Positions 53,376 to 62,454 of a stretch of 64,000 nt of DNA are shown here, in pieces. The DNA lies in assembly GCA_001689415.1 (NCBI GenBank), contig LUJM01000073.1, forward strand, positions 25,230 through 89,229, in the 5' to 3' direction. Position numbers and translations under genes: made by a program. The notes under the pieces are model-generated. The model was not told where the DNA came from. It did no database searches and saw nothing but the letters and a program-made list of their open reading frames with translations. Each line of letters opens with the position of its first letter. Position 1 is the stretch's first letter. The stretch comes from Bacteroidales bacterium M2. GTDB lineage: Bacteria; Bacteroidota; Bacteroidia; Bacteroidales; Muribaculaceae.

Positions 53376-53411
53376 GACATCTCCCCTTTTGCCGGGAGGT
53401 GTCTTTTTTTT
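53376..53411 (+). terminator. rho-independent terminator of rpoZ
   Basis: GACATCTCCC (53376-53385) pairs with GGGAGGTGTC (53394-53403), one wobble pair, then eight T residues. Confidence 0.9.
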
Positions 53412-53473
53412 GATTACTCGCCCCGCAATCGGCATTTCCTCGGGCCGGGGTTGCGGGAATAGAGTTTATTGCT

Positions 53474-53481
53474 TATCTTTG
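53474..53481 (+). promoter_or_regulatory. -7 box of the aminotransferase gene
   Basis: TATCTTTG, with GTTG about 20 bases before it (53450-53453), 25 bases before the ATG. Confidence 0.6.
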
Positions 53482-53506
53482 TGTCGTAAACGAAACAGTA
53501 ATTTAT

Positions 53507-54706
53507 ATGCCAGAAGTATCTCAGCGCGGTCGTATAATGCCCGCATCCCCTATCCGACGTCTTAACCCGCTGGCGAATGCCGCTCAAGAGAGGGGCGTTA
53601 AGGTATATCGCCTCAATATTGGCCAGCCCGACGTGCCGACTGCCCCGGAGGGACTCGAAGCCCTTAAGCATATCGACCGAAAAGTGCTCGAGTACAGCCC
53701 TTCGGACGGATTGCTGTCGCTACGTGTTAAATTACAGCAGTATTACAAGCGATTCAATATCGATGTTGATGTCGACGATATAATCGTTACTACCGGCGGC
53801 TCTGAGGCTGTGCTTTTCGCCTTTATGGCTTGTCTCGACCCGGGCGACGAAATTATTGTGCCCGAACCGGCATACGCAAACTATATGGCATTCGCTATAT
53901 CGGCCGGCGCCAAGATTGTGACAATACCCTCATCGATCGACGACGGTTTCGAATTGCCGCCCGTCGAGAAATTCGAGGAGCTGATTACGCCTCGAACAAA
54001 GGGCATCCTGATATGCAACCCAAACAACCCTACAGGATACCTGTATACGATGAAGGAGATGCTGCAGATTCGCGACCTCGTTCTTAAGCACGACTTATTC
54101 CTGTTCTCCGACGAGGTATACCGCGAATTTTGCTACACCGGAGCGCCATACATCTCGGCATTCCACCTGCCGGATATTGAAGATAAGGTAGTTCTTATCG
54201 ACTCCGTATCAAAGCGATACAATGAGTGCGGCATACGCATCGGTGCGCTGATTACAAAGCACAAGGAACTCAAGGCAAACGTGATGAAGTTCTGCCAGGC
54301 TCGCCTGAGTCCACCTCTGATAGGCCAGATTGTTGCAGAGGCTTCGATTGATACCACGCCCGAGTACATGCTCGAAACATACAACGAGTATGTAGAGCGT
54401 CGTAAATTCCTCATCGACCAGCTCAATAAAATCCCCGGTTGCTATTCGCCTATACCCATGGGCGCGTTCTATACCGTTGTGCGCCTGCCGGTCGACGATG
54501 CCGACCGCTTCTGCCACTGGTGTCTCGAAGAATTTGAATACGAAGGGCAGACAATCTTCATGGCTCCGGCTTCGGGTTTCTATACAAACGAAGGTCACGG
54601 ACGCAACGAAGTGCGCCTGGCCTACATTCTCAAGCGCGAGGAACTTGCAAAGGCAATGGTAGTCCTCCGCAAAGCCCTCGAAGCATACCCCGGCCGCACA
54701 TTGTAA
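53507..54706 (+). CDS. PLP-dependent aspartate/aromatic aminotransferase
   Basis: 399-residue class I/II aminotransferase. NPNNPTG (171-177), SDEVY (201-205) and the PLP-binding lysine K236 in SVSKRYNECGIRIG are all present. GQPDVPTAP is the N-terminal substrate loop. Aspartate is the usual substrate in this subgroup, but others are possible. Monocistronic; the repeat-rich region follows. Confidence 0.93.
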   Translation: MPEVSQRGRIMPASPIRRLNPLANAAQERGVKVYRLNIGQPDVPTAPEGLEALKHIDRKVLEYSPSDGLLSLRVKLQQYYKRFNIDVDVDDIIVTTGGSEAVLFAFMACLDPGDEIIVPEPAYANYMAFAISAGAKIVTIPSSIDDGFELPPVEKFEELITPRTKGILICNPNNPTGYLYTMKEMLQIRDLVLKHDLFLFSDEVYREFCYTGAPYISAFHLPDIEDKVVLIDSVSKRYNECGIRIGALITKHKELKANVMKFCQARLSPPLIGQIVAEASIDTTPEYMLETYNEYVERRKFLIDQLNKIPGCYSPIPMGAFYTVVRLPVDDADRFCHWCLEEFEYEGQTIFMAPASGFYTNEGHGRNEVRLAYILKREELAKAMVVLRKALEAYPGRTL

Positions 54707-54724
54707 CATACACTTTGCCACAGC

Positions 54725-55020
54725 CACCCTCTCGTAGCGGCACAATGCTGTTAACTTAGGGAGAAAGAGTGTCTGCGATAGGAGCTTGGCTCTCCGAGAC
54801 AAGCCTCGGTTAGGCGATACTAACTTGTTGATAGACAATGCTATACCCAACCTCCCCTCTCGTAGGGTCGCGGCATGCCGCGACCGGATAGAAGTACATT
54901 TATTTATTTGATTATCAAGGAGAAAATGCTTTTGACACCCGGTCGCGGCATGCCGCGACCCTACGAGAGTGGGGGATGCAGATGCCCTTAAGTAAGCAGC
55001 ATTGTGTCGATAATCAACGG
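54725..55020. repeat. palindromic repeat cluster A
   Basis: No gene. CTCTCGTAGGGTCGCGGCAT and its palindromic completion occur at 54857-54885 and, inverted, at 54941-54969, enclosing about 55 bases. Variants of the CCTTAAGTAAACAG element lie at about 54735-54757 (inverted) and 54988-55010. The CGATAGGAGCTTGG element is at 54767-54815. The layout mirrors cluster B at 62460-62760. Confidence 0.85.
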
Positions 55021-55075
55021 TTGACAAACAAGCCGGGATGTCGATAAACTCGTTTATCCGAACTGCTGTAGAAAA

Positions 55076-55128
55076 GCAGATTGCCGCCATGCTTTAAGTG
55101 CGATACTTAAGGCATGGCGGCAATCTGC
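55076..55128. terminator. 24-bp hairpin between convergent genes
   Basis: 55076-55099 pairs with 55105-55128 over 24 bases with one wobble pair and a 5-base loop; the arms begin GCAGATTGCCGCCATGC. No T-run on either side. It sits 18 bases after the adenosyltransferase stop (minus strand) and may act as a two-way terminator or RNA-stabilising stem. Confidence 0.6.
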
Positions 55129-55145
55129 AGGGTACTTACGGAGCC

Positions 55146-55688
55146 TTAATCGCCCCAGAAGCGTTCGGGTACCTGGTTATTGTTGTTTATTGCTCGGGAG
55201 AGGACAAAGAGATAGTCGCTCAGGCGGTTGACGTATTTCACAATCTCAGTATCAACATCTACCAATCCGGCAAGGGTGATGATACGTCGCTCGGCTCGTC
55301 GGGCTACCGTGCGTGCCACATTGGCGCGGGCGGCATCGGGGTGACCTCCGGGAAGGATAAACTTGTTGTGGCGGGGTAGGGTGCTTTCGAGCTGGTCGAT
55401 AGCATCTTCGAGCGCCTTGGTGGCTTCGGCGGGGAATGCCGCGGGCTGCCACGACGATGCGGCCTCGGTTGCCAGGGCCGAACCGATATCGAATAACCTG
55501 TTCATTGCTGCCGAAAGGGTCTCGTGTGCTGCCTGAGGGATAGCGTGCGACGACTCTAAGAGTCCGAGCCATGAATTGAGTTCGTCGACGGTGCCGTAGG
55601 CTTCGAGCCTCGGGTCGTCTTTGGCGATGCGTGTGCCTCCTACAAGCGAGGTAGTGCCATTGTCGCCGGTGCGCGTGTAAACTTTCAT
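55146..55688 (-). CDS. cob(I)alamin adenosyltransferase, PduO type
   Basis: 180 residues. Makes adenosylcobalamin from cob(I)alamin and ATP. The ATP site YTRTGDNGTTSLVGG is at the N-terminus, followed by YGTVDELNSWLG and the arginine-rich NVARTVARRAERRI helix. Start overlaps the upstream PepSY-like stop by 4 bases. Last gene of the dnaX-side cluster. Confidence 0.95.
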   Translation of the reverse strand: MKVYTRTGDNGTTSLVGGTRIAKDDPRLEAYGTVDELNSWLGLLESSHAIPQAAHETLSAAMNRLFDIGSALATEAASSWQPAAFPAEATKALEDAIDQLESTLPRHNKFILPGGHPDAARANVARTVARRAERRIITLAGLVDVDTEIVKYVNRLSDYLFVLSRAINNNNQVPERFWGD

Positions 55689-56152
55689 TTGTCGATACGT
55701 ATAAATGTGCCGGCGGGGTCGAAGAGCAGCTCGAGGCCGTTGTTCAGCTCTACATCGTAGCCGAGGGCGTCAACGCTGATTTCGTGGATGCCGATGCCGT
55801 GGTAGTTCCGGTCAAGGTACAAGCTTATGGCTTCGGGGATTATCGAAGCCGGAACACTCATACCGACCGGCACTTCTACATCGGTCCAGTTGCCGGAATT
55901 GTCAAATTCTATTTTTGTGCCCGACTCGAGATACACTTCGTAGTCGGCCGGTGTGTCTGTAAGGTCGTGTACTACCCTTACCGGTTCGTCGCCGTTAAAA
56001 TGCCGGCCTACAAAAGCCCTGGCAATGGAGGGGAGCTGGTTGAGTGCGATTTCCTGTTCCTTGTAGTGGCCGTCGTCGTTGCTACAGCCCCAAGCAGCGA
56101 AAAGTGCTATGGCAAGTAGGATATAGAAGGCGTTTTTGATATAATTCTTCAT
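55685..56152 (-). CDS. PepSY-like (DUF2874) lipoprotein
   Basis: 155 residues with a lipoprotein signal (ALFAAWGC). Two repeats of the PepSY-like beta-strand pattern: YEVYLESGTKIEFDNSGNW and YDVELNNGLELLFDPAGTF. Such proteins bind or inhibit partners in the periplasm; no target is known. Paralogue of the next gene. Confidence 0.85.
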   Translation of the reverse strand: MKNYIKNAFYILLAIALFAAWGCSNDDGHYKEQEIALNQLPSIARAFVGRHFNGDEPVRVVHDLTDTPADYEVYLESGTKIEFDNSGNWTDVEVPVGMSVPASIIPEAISLYLDRNYHGIGIHEISVDALGYDVELNNGLELLFDPAGTFIRIDK

Positions 56153-56164
56153 AGCGGCCGGGGA

Positions 56165-56599
56165 TTAATCGTAACGTTTGAAGTTGCCGTTTTTGTCAAA
56201 TTTCATATCGATGCCGTTGCTAAGCTCTATTTCATAGCCGCTGCGTTTGCGTTCGATACCTACTATCTTGGTGCCTTTCTGGTTGCGGTCGACATACGAC
56301 TGTATTGCCGACGGTACGAAGGCCTTGGGGACAGCGTTGCCGCGCGAAGCCTCGATGTCTTTCCAGTTGCCCTTGTTGTCGAACTGGATTTCGGAGCCGT
56401 CGGTCAGCACTACTTCGTATTCGCTGATACGGCCGAAGTCCTTGTCGATTTTTACAACGCTTATCCGGGCCTTGAAGTTATTGTGTATCACATCGCGTGC
56501 TGCCTGGGGCAGTACGGAGCTGTCGTGGGTATAGTCATCCGCATATGAGCAGAGTGATACGGTTGCGACAGCAAAACAAAGTAGGAGTTTCTTTAGCAT
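56165..56599 (-). CDS. PepSY-like (DUF2874) secreted protein
   Basis: 144 residues. Signal peptide MLKKLLLCFAVATVSLCSYA; two repeats (YEVVLTDGSEIQFDNKGNW, YEIELSNGIDMKFDKNGNF). ATG at 56599 is taken because it starts the signal peptide. It lies 12 bases before its paralogue, pointing to tandem duplication. Confidence 0.87.
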   Translation of the reverse strand: MLKKLLLCFAVATVSLCSYADDYTHDSSVLPQAARDVIHNNFKARISVVKIDKDFGRISEYEVVLTDGSEIQFDNKGNWKDIEASRGNAVPKAFVPSAIQSYVDRNQKGTKIVGIERKRSGYEIELSNGIDMKFDKNGNFKRYD

Positions 56600-56659
56600 G
56601 GTCGTAGTGCTTTTTGTTATGGTCTGATAATAACAACACATTGGCCGCTGCTTTGGTTC

Positions 56660-57568
56660 TCAACGGTGGAAGATTATACTGTTGCGCCCCTCCGGATTGA
56701 CTTTGAGTGTAACCTTGGCCGACTCAATCATTGGCACATTGTGGTCGACATGCCCGATCGGGGCGTTGAACGCCACCGGGTAGTTGTAGGCCGAGGTCAT
56801 GTCGCGAATCATGCTTTCCATGTTCTCGTAGTTGGCATCGGGCTTGTAATCGGTAAACTGTCCAACGATAAGGCCGCTGAGATTGGCCAGTACTCCGCTG
56901 AGTTTTAGCTGGTAGAGTATTCGCTCGATTTTGTATATCGGTTCGGCTACGTCTTCGATAAAGAGTATCGTGCCGGCTTTGATGATGTCGAAAGGTGTGT
57001 TGATAAGTTCGGCCAACACTGCCACATTGCCGCCGTACAGTGTACCGGTGGCAAGGCCGGGCCTGTCGTAGTCGTGGCCGTCGAATATGTGTACTGGGCG
57101 CTCTCCTTGCAGTATGCCCAGAAACGACGCTATATCCGGGTCGTCGGCACCGCGTTTTATGCCGGCGCACATCAGCGAGTGTATGCTTGCTATGCCCTTG
57201 GTGGCCATTAGGGCGTGCAGGGCCGAGATGTCGCTGAATCCGGCGACCCATTTGGGGTCGTCGGTCAGGGGTAGCTCGTTCAGGCGGTCGATGATATGTA
57301 CCACTCCGTAACCGCCGCGGCTACAGAGTATCAGCCTTACCTCGGGGTCGGTAAATGCTGCCTTGAGGTCGCTGTAGCGCTCGTCGGGAGTGCCGCTGTA
57401 TTGACCCCATTTACCAAATGCGTGCGGCATTATTTCTACGCGGTAGCCTTGGTTGCGAAGCACCCTTGCCGCATCATTTACGATATCAGGTTTAATTTTG
57501 CCTGCCGGTGAGCAGATTGCTATTTTATCGCCTCGTTTCAGGGGCTTGGGAAATATTGTCGGTATCAT
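56660..57568 (-). CDS. LD-carboxypeptidase, peptidase S66 family
   Basis: 302 residues. Cuts the L,D bond of tetrapeptides for murein recycling. Nucleophile Ser in LCSRGGYGVV (about 102), the Glu/Asn region GTLYGGNVAVLAEL, and IEDVAEPIYKIERIL fit the family, and the C-terminal PIGH provides the histidine. No signal peptide, so cytoplasmic. Confidence 0.94.
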   Translation of the reverse strand: MIPTIFPKPLKRGDKIAICSPAGKIKPDIVNDAARVLRNQGYRVEIMPHAFGKWGQYSGTPDERYSDLKAAFTDPEVRLILCSRGGYGVVHIIDRLNELPLTDDPKWVAGFSDISALHALMATKGIASIHSLMCAGIKRGADDPDIASFLGILQGERPVHIFDGHDYDRPGLATGTLYGGNVAVLAELINTPFDIIKAGTILFIEDVAEPIYKIERILYQLKLSGVLANLSGLIVGQFTDYKPDANYENMESMIRDMTSAYNYPVAFNAPIGHVDHNVPMIESAKVTLKVNPEGRNSIIFHR

Positions 57569-57592
57569 GTTGAGTAGAGTAGAGGGTTTGCG

Positions 57593-58135
57593 TCATACCT
57601 TGCCGAGCACGGTAGAGTGTTCATAGAAATGCCACAGGGCTATCGAGGCCGAAATGGTCACGTTGAGCGAGTGCTTGGTGCCACTCTGTGGTATTTCCAG
57701 CCAATGGTCGGCGCTGTTTACTATATCGGGGGCTACGCCGTCGACTTCGTTTCCCACCACAAGGGCATAGGCGGCAGTAGGGTCGGGCTCAAATTCTTGT
57801 AGCGCCACGCTGCCCTTGACCTGTTCGAGGCATACTATTTTGAATCCTCGCGAGCGCAGGTCTTCGATAGCCTCGGCTGTGGTGGGGTAGTAGCGCCATG
57901 CCACGGAGTCTTCGGCACCAAGGGCTGTTTTGTGTATCTCGACCGACGGCGGTGTGGCCGAGATACCGCATAGTGCAAGCCCCGAGGCCGCGAAACAGTC
58001 GGCGGTGCGGAAGAGCGAGCCTATGTTGTTGAGGCTGCGTACATTGTCGAGAACCACGACCACGGGCATCTTTTCGGCTTCGCGGTACTGGTCGACCGAC
58101 AGACGACCCATGTCCCAGATAGTTTTCTTTTCCAT
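57593..58135 (-). CDS. TrmH/SpoU-family RNA methyltransferase
   Basis: 180 residues. SPOUT knot motifs: NIGSLFRTADCF (motif 1), VVGNEVDGVAPDIVNSAD (motif 2) and IPQSGTKHSLNVTISASIAL (motif 3). It methylates a ribose or base of tRNA or rRNA; which one is unclear. ATG at 58135 gives MEKKTIWDMGRLS; the frame is open upstream only as antisense of the nuclease gene end. Confidence 0.92.
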   Translation of the reverse strand: MEKKTIWDMGRLSVDQYREAEKMPVVVVLDNVRSLNNIGSLFRTADCFAASGLALCGISATPPSVEIHKTALGAEDSVAWRYYPTTAEAIEDLRSRGFKIVCLEQVKGSVALQEFEPDPTAAYALVVGNEVDGVAPDIVNSADHWLEIPQSGTKHSLNVTISASIALWHFYEHSTVLGKV

Positions 58136-58146
58136 TGACGGGTGGT

Positions 58147-60555
58147 TTAGCGTATTAACACTGTACGTGTGAAGTCGCCGCTGCTGACAAGTACAAATTG
58201 CCCTGCTGCGATATTGTCGAACTGATGACTGCCTTCGCCGAGGTGACCTTCGAATACAGTCACACCGGCTACGGTATATATACCCGCGCTGATGCCGTCG
58301 GGATTGCTCACAGTCACGGTAAGTACTCCCTGATTCGAGAACGCATCCCACCGGTGGCGCTCGGCGGCGGGGTCGCTAACGCCTGTGCTGTAGTTGCTTA
58401 CTGCTACGTCGTCGAGGTGCATGCGTGCGCCCGAGGTGCGGCGCAGACGTATACGTACGTCTCCGGCGATGTTGGCTGTAAAGGTGTATTCTTTCCAGTT
58501 GGTATCTTTGATGTCGGTATTGCCGACTTCGCGCCAGTTTGCGCCGTTGTCGGTGCTTACCTCGACTGCAATATTGCAATCGGCCTCATTGGCGCTCCAT
58601 TTCTTGGCCCAGAAGCTGATGATGCCTGCGCCGCCTTTCTTGGCCTCGGCCATTTCTACGGCGCATAACTTGTCGCTTGCCTTGCCATAGCGCAGTGCCA
58701 CCGACGAGTCGTGTCCTTTGTCCTGATCGGGCCAGTGGCCTACATTGTAGAGATTCCAAACTGCGGCAGTACCATTATATGTGCTTGTGCTATATGAAGA
58801 TGCCGGTGCCGGGGTGGCCTCGAAGTCCTCGATGAATCCGGCCTCTGAGGCGGCGATACCGCTCACGGTGTTGTTGTCGTTTATATAATCTCCGGCTTTG
58901 GCGGTGAGGGTGCTTTCGAATGTTCCGGCAGTAGCACTGTTGAGTCGCATATATATGCGGCTTTCGTCGGGGGTGATAGTGATAGTCTGCTGCCACGACG
59001 AACGGTCGAGCGATAGCTCAAAAGGCTTGTTGATGCTGATATTGACATCGGTGTCGATATTCTCTATGTGCACCAGTATCTCGGCAACCTCGCTGGGCTC
59101 TCCGGCTATGGTAGAGAAATATAGGTCGCCGTCGAAAAGGAAATCAACGATAGGCATCAGGGCGGCTGTCGTTACAATCAGGCTGTCGCTGGTTTTGCTG
59201 CGGCTGCGAAGGGTTACGAAGTATACAGTCTCGGGCTGAAGGTCGCGGACATCATAGTAGCCCTTGGCTGCATCCACCATGACAGGATAGCCGTCGAGTG
59301 TGCCTTCGCTGTCGGCAACGGTAAGTTCGTATTTGCCGTCGAAATCATCGCCGATATATGTCCAGTTGGCACGGAACGATTCGGCGCTAATGTAAGTCGC
59401 CTTGTTTATGGGCAGGCCGTCGACTGCCGATCCTTTGAGGGTAACGGTAGATTTGGTTGTGCCGGTCGATATTGTGAGTGTGGCGCTGTGGTTGCCGGTA
59501 GTCGTTGGATGATACTGCACCTGTACGGTAGTGCCGGCATTGGCCTCGCTTGCACTATAGGTGCCGCCATTGACAGAAAATGGCGCTGTGGCGGTGACCG
59601 TCACATTCTCGGTCGCTCCATTGGTTTTGAGGCTTATGCTGCGTAATACAGGCATGAGCTTGGCTGTGACACCGAAATCGATCGTAGAGCCGTCGGCGGG
59701 CTGGATGATGCTTGTGGCCGCCTGGCCGTCGGCAGTCCACTTATCGCTTTTCTTATTGCCCCAAATGTGCTCGGCAAGGTCGGGATGATCGATAAATGGG
59801 TTGCGGTTTTTCTGTAGCCCGTATACAGCCTCGTTGCGGGCAAGCTCCTTATCGCTCACAGGGTCCTGTCGATGCCATTTGAGCAGCAGGTTTACCGCCC
59901 ATGTGCTGAAGAATGGATAACTGTTACCTGCAAGCATGTCGCTGTGCCACGACGAATTGATATCGTTGTAGCACGCCGCCATGTAGAAATACGAGCGGGC
60001 AAAATCGCCCTTGTACTGGTCGTCGGGCTCGAATACGATGCCTGAATATCCGGCAAAGGTGCTCGACCCCTTGCGGCCGAGGGGCTTCACCGAGCCGCTC
60101 GACGCTACGTAAGAGCCGTTTTCGCACTCGCCGAAGGGGTAGTTGCTGCGCTGGCCGTTCACGGCTCCGTCGGTTGGATAGAGGTGGAAAAGGTCGGAGT
60201 ACATGGGGTACTGGTCGTCGAACCAGCTCTTGGGGAACGAGTGCTCGCGGTTGTAGCAGCTGCCGATCGACGTGTAATTACCGCACTGTTCCTTGCCATA
60301 TACCCAGCGCTTGGTAGAGTACATATCCCATATCTTGCCGTTGCTGTCGAGGTCGGTTTTCTGATATGCTGACCATACTTCTTTGTAGGTCAGTGATATA
60401 TGGTTGTTGGTGATGTCGCAAAGCGCTTCGAGCAGAGCTTTGCCACATTTGTTTTCGGCTTTGTTGTAATACCCTGTAGGCGCTTTTGCGGATGTTGAAG
60501 CCCAACAGAAGGGTAGAAAGATGAGTAAAAGAACGAGTGAACGTAGGTTCGACAT
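58147..60555 (-). CDS. secreted endonuclease I with type IX-like sorting domain
   Basis: 802 residues. A signal peptide (1-23) precedes an EndA/NucM-type endonuclease I domain (about 35-260): CYNREHSFPKSWF carries the catalytic His, and DLFHLYPTDGAVNGQRSNYPFGE the metal Asn. Then come Ig/fibronectin-like repeats, a MAM/jelly-roll-like carbohydrate-binding region near 600-720, and a C-terminal domain (GIYTVAGVTVFEG, GQFVLV) like type IX sorting signals. It should degrade extracellular DNA at the cell surface. ATG at 60555 starts the signal peptide. It follows dnaX by 8 bases. Confidence 0.88.
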   Translation of the reverse strand: MSNLRSLVLLLIFLPFCWASTSAKAPTGYYNKAENKCGKALLEALCDITNNHISLTYKEVWSAYQKTDLDSNGKIWDMYSTKRWVYGKEQCGNYTSIGSCYNREHSFPKSWFDDQYPMYSDLFHLYPTDGAVNGQRSNYPFGECENGSYVASSGSVKPLGRKGSSTFAGYSGIVFEPDDQYKGDFARSYFYMAACYNDINSSWHSDMLAGNSYPFFSTWAVNLLLKWHRQDPVSDKELARNEAVYGLQKNRNPFIDHPDLAEHIWGNKKSDKWTADGQAATSIIQPADGSTIDFGVTAKLMPVLRSISLKTNGATENVTVTATAPFSVNGGTYSASEANAGTTVQVQYHPTTTGNHSATLTISTGTTKSTVTLKGSAVDGLPINKATYISAESFRANWTYIGDDFDGKYELTVADSEGTLDGYPVMVDAAKGYYDVRDLQPETVYFVTLRSRSKTSDSLIVTTAALMPIVDFLFDGDLYFSTIAGEPSEVAEILVHIENIDTDVNISINKPFELSLDRSSWQQTITITPDESRIYMRLNSATAGTFESTLTAKAGDYINDNNTVSGIAASEAGFIEDFEATPAPASSYSTSTYNGTAAVWNLYNVGHWPDQDKGHDSSVALRYGKASDKLCAVEMAEAKKGGAGIISFWAKKWSANEADCNIAVEVSTDNGANWREVGNTDIKDTNWKEYTFTANIAGDVRIRLRRTSGARMHLDDVAVSNYSTGVSDPAAERHRWDAFSNQGVLTVTVSNPDGISAGIYTVAGVTVFEGHLGEGSHQFDNIAAGQFVLVSSGDFTRTVLIR

Positions 60556-60563
60556 GATTTTGC

Positions 60564-62288
60564 TTAGATTCTGCGTAATTGGAATTTTTTTATCATTTCT
60601 TCGATTGCCGGGTGCTGGCTGATAAGGTCTTCGAGCACCCGGTCGTCGGTCCACATGGATTTCGGTATGTCGGCATCACTGATTTCGATATCGAAAGCCA
60701 CATTGTCGTTTGCCACCACATTTCGAACATGCAGTGTCAGCTGCTCGAGCACGCGATTTACTTTCTCGGCAACAAGCGTAGAGGCACATCGCAGCCGGTA
60801 GCGGTCGCTGCCTATTGGGTGCGGTGTTATGTTGCCCAGTACCGACGACAGCACGCGGTCGTCGGCAAATGTTTTTGTTGCCGAAGACCATGCTCGCTCG
60901 ATATCGGCCTCGGAGTAAGCCTCGCTGCGTTTTTCGTGTGGGGCTGCCTCTGCGGTCTTTACCGGCTGGCTATGCGTGATTCGGGCTTTTTGAACCGCAC
61001 CGGACAGCGACATGCCCCCGATAGTATACTGTCGTTGGGGCTTGGGTATGGCCGGTGCGGTCTTGATTTCGGTGACGGGATTCATTGCCGCCACCGGTTC
61101 GGCGACAATAGCCGCCTCTTGCGGAGCTACGCTCGTAGCATATGCTTCGAGCGGTTGTAACTGCCCCCCGCCGGCTCCGGCATCATCGGACGAGGGGCTT
61201 AGTAGTTGGCACAGTTTGATGAGCGTAAGCTCTACTAAAAACTGTTTGTTGCTTGCGGCGCGGAAGTTGAAGTCGGCATCGTTACAAAGGTCCATGGCCT
61301 TGTAGAGGAATGTCGGGTGCAGCTTCGAGGCACGTTCGGCCATCTGCGCCCTCACCTCGTCGGTGGCTTCGAGCAGCGGTAGCGTGTCGGGATTCTGCGC
61401 CACGGCAAGGTCGCGAAGATACGAGGCAAGGCCGTTGACAAAAAATTGCGAGTCGAATCCCTGGTTGCGTATCTCCTTGTATATCAGCAGCGCTTGGGCT
61501 ATGTCCTGGGCTACGAATGCATCGAGCAGACGGTTGTAGTAGCTCTGGTCGAGCACGTTGAGGTTCTCGATTGTGGCCGCGTATGTGATATTACCTTGCG
61601 TAGAGGCTGCCACCTGGTCGAAGATCGACAAGGCGTCGCGCATGGCGCCGTCGGCTTTGCGGGCTATCACATTGAGCGCTTCGGGTTCGGCGCTGATGCC
61701 CTCGCTCGCTGCCACGTGCTGCATATGGTGCACCATATCGTTGATTGATATACGGTTGAAGTCGTAGATCTGACAGCGCGAAAGGATAGTAGGTATAATC
61801 TTGTGTTTTTCGGTGGTGGCAAGAATGAAAATCACATAGCCCGGTGGCTCCTCGAGGGTCTTCAGGAATGAATTGAAGGCCGCGTTGGAGAGCATATGCA
61901 CCTCGTCGATGATAAACACGCGGTAGCGTCCCTGCGTCGGGGGTACGGACACCTGCTCGATGAGGGCGCGGATGTCGTCGACACCGTTGTTGCTTGCCGC
62001 GTCGAGCTCGATGATATTGAGGCTGCGGTTTTCGTTGAATTGCCGACACGAATCACACTCGTTGCACGCTTCGCCGGCGGCGGTGCGGTTGGTGCAGTTG
62101 ATAGTTTTGGCAAAAATACGCGCACACGACGTCTTGCCTACCCCGCGCGAACCGCAGAAGAGATAGGCATGAGCCAGTCGGCCGCTTGCGATGGCATTTT
62201 TGAGCGTCCCGGCCAGTGCCTGCTGGCCTACTACGCTGTCGAATGTCGTCGGGCGGTATTTTCGTGCCGATACGATATATTGTTCCAT
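60564..62288 (-). CDS. dnaX: DNA polymerase III subunit gamma/tau
   Basis: 574-residue clamp loader subunit. Walker A CGSRGVGKTS (about 46-55), zinc-binding cysteines in NCTNRTAAGEACNECDSC, Walker B VFIIDEVHML, sensor ATTEKHKI. A C-terminal tau-like region (about 370-574) contains a proline/alanine linker. First gene of the series on this strand. Confidence 0.96.
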   Translation of the reverse strand: MEQYIVSARKYRPTTFDSVVGQQALAGTLKNAIASGRLAHAYLFCGSRGVGKTSCARIFAKTINCTNRTAAGEACNECDSCRQFNENRSLNIIELDAASNNGVDDIRALIEQVSVPPTQGRYRVFIIDEVHMLSNAAFNSFLKTLEEPPGYVIFILATTEKHKIIPTILSRCQIYDFNRISINDMVHHMQHVAASEGISAEPEALNVIARKADGAMRDALSIFDQVAASTQGNITYAATIENLNVLDQSYYNRLLDAFVAQDIAQALLIYKEIRNQGFDSQFFVNGLASYLRDLAVAQNPDTLPLLEATDEVRAQMAERASKLHPTFLYKAMDLCNDADFNFRAASNKQFLVELTLIKLCQLLSPSSDDAGAGGGQLQPLEAYATSVAPQEAAIVAEPVAAMNPVTEIKTAPAIPKPQRQYTIGGMSLSGAVQKARITHSQPVKTAEAAPHEKRSEAYSEADIERAWSSATKTFADDRVLSSVLGNITPHPIGSDRYRLRCASTLVAEKVNRVLEQLTLHVRNVVANDNVAFDIEISDADIPKSMWTDDRVLEDLISQHPAIEEMIKKFQLRRI

Positions 62289-62296
62289 GTCGAGTG

Positions 62297-62304
62297 CAAA
62301 GATA
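62297..62304 (-). promoter_or_regulatory. -7 box of dnaX
   Basis: Minus strand TATCTTTG ends 8 bases before the dnaX ATG, so the leader would be only a few bases. Confidence 0.5.
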
Positions 62305-62454
62305 ATAAAAAGTTGCCGATAATTATTATAGGGTGAAAGTTAAAGTTTAAGCCTTAATGACCGATGCTGATATGAATAGACATAAAGACATAAAATCAAA
62401 AAGAATTTGAAGGGTCGTTAGATACTCGATACTGACCTGCTAATTGTGTCCAAC

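Noticed and set aside
54857..54969. CRISPR array in repeat cluster A
   Set aside because: Only two repeat units, inverted to each other, with no regular spacers and no cas genes.
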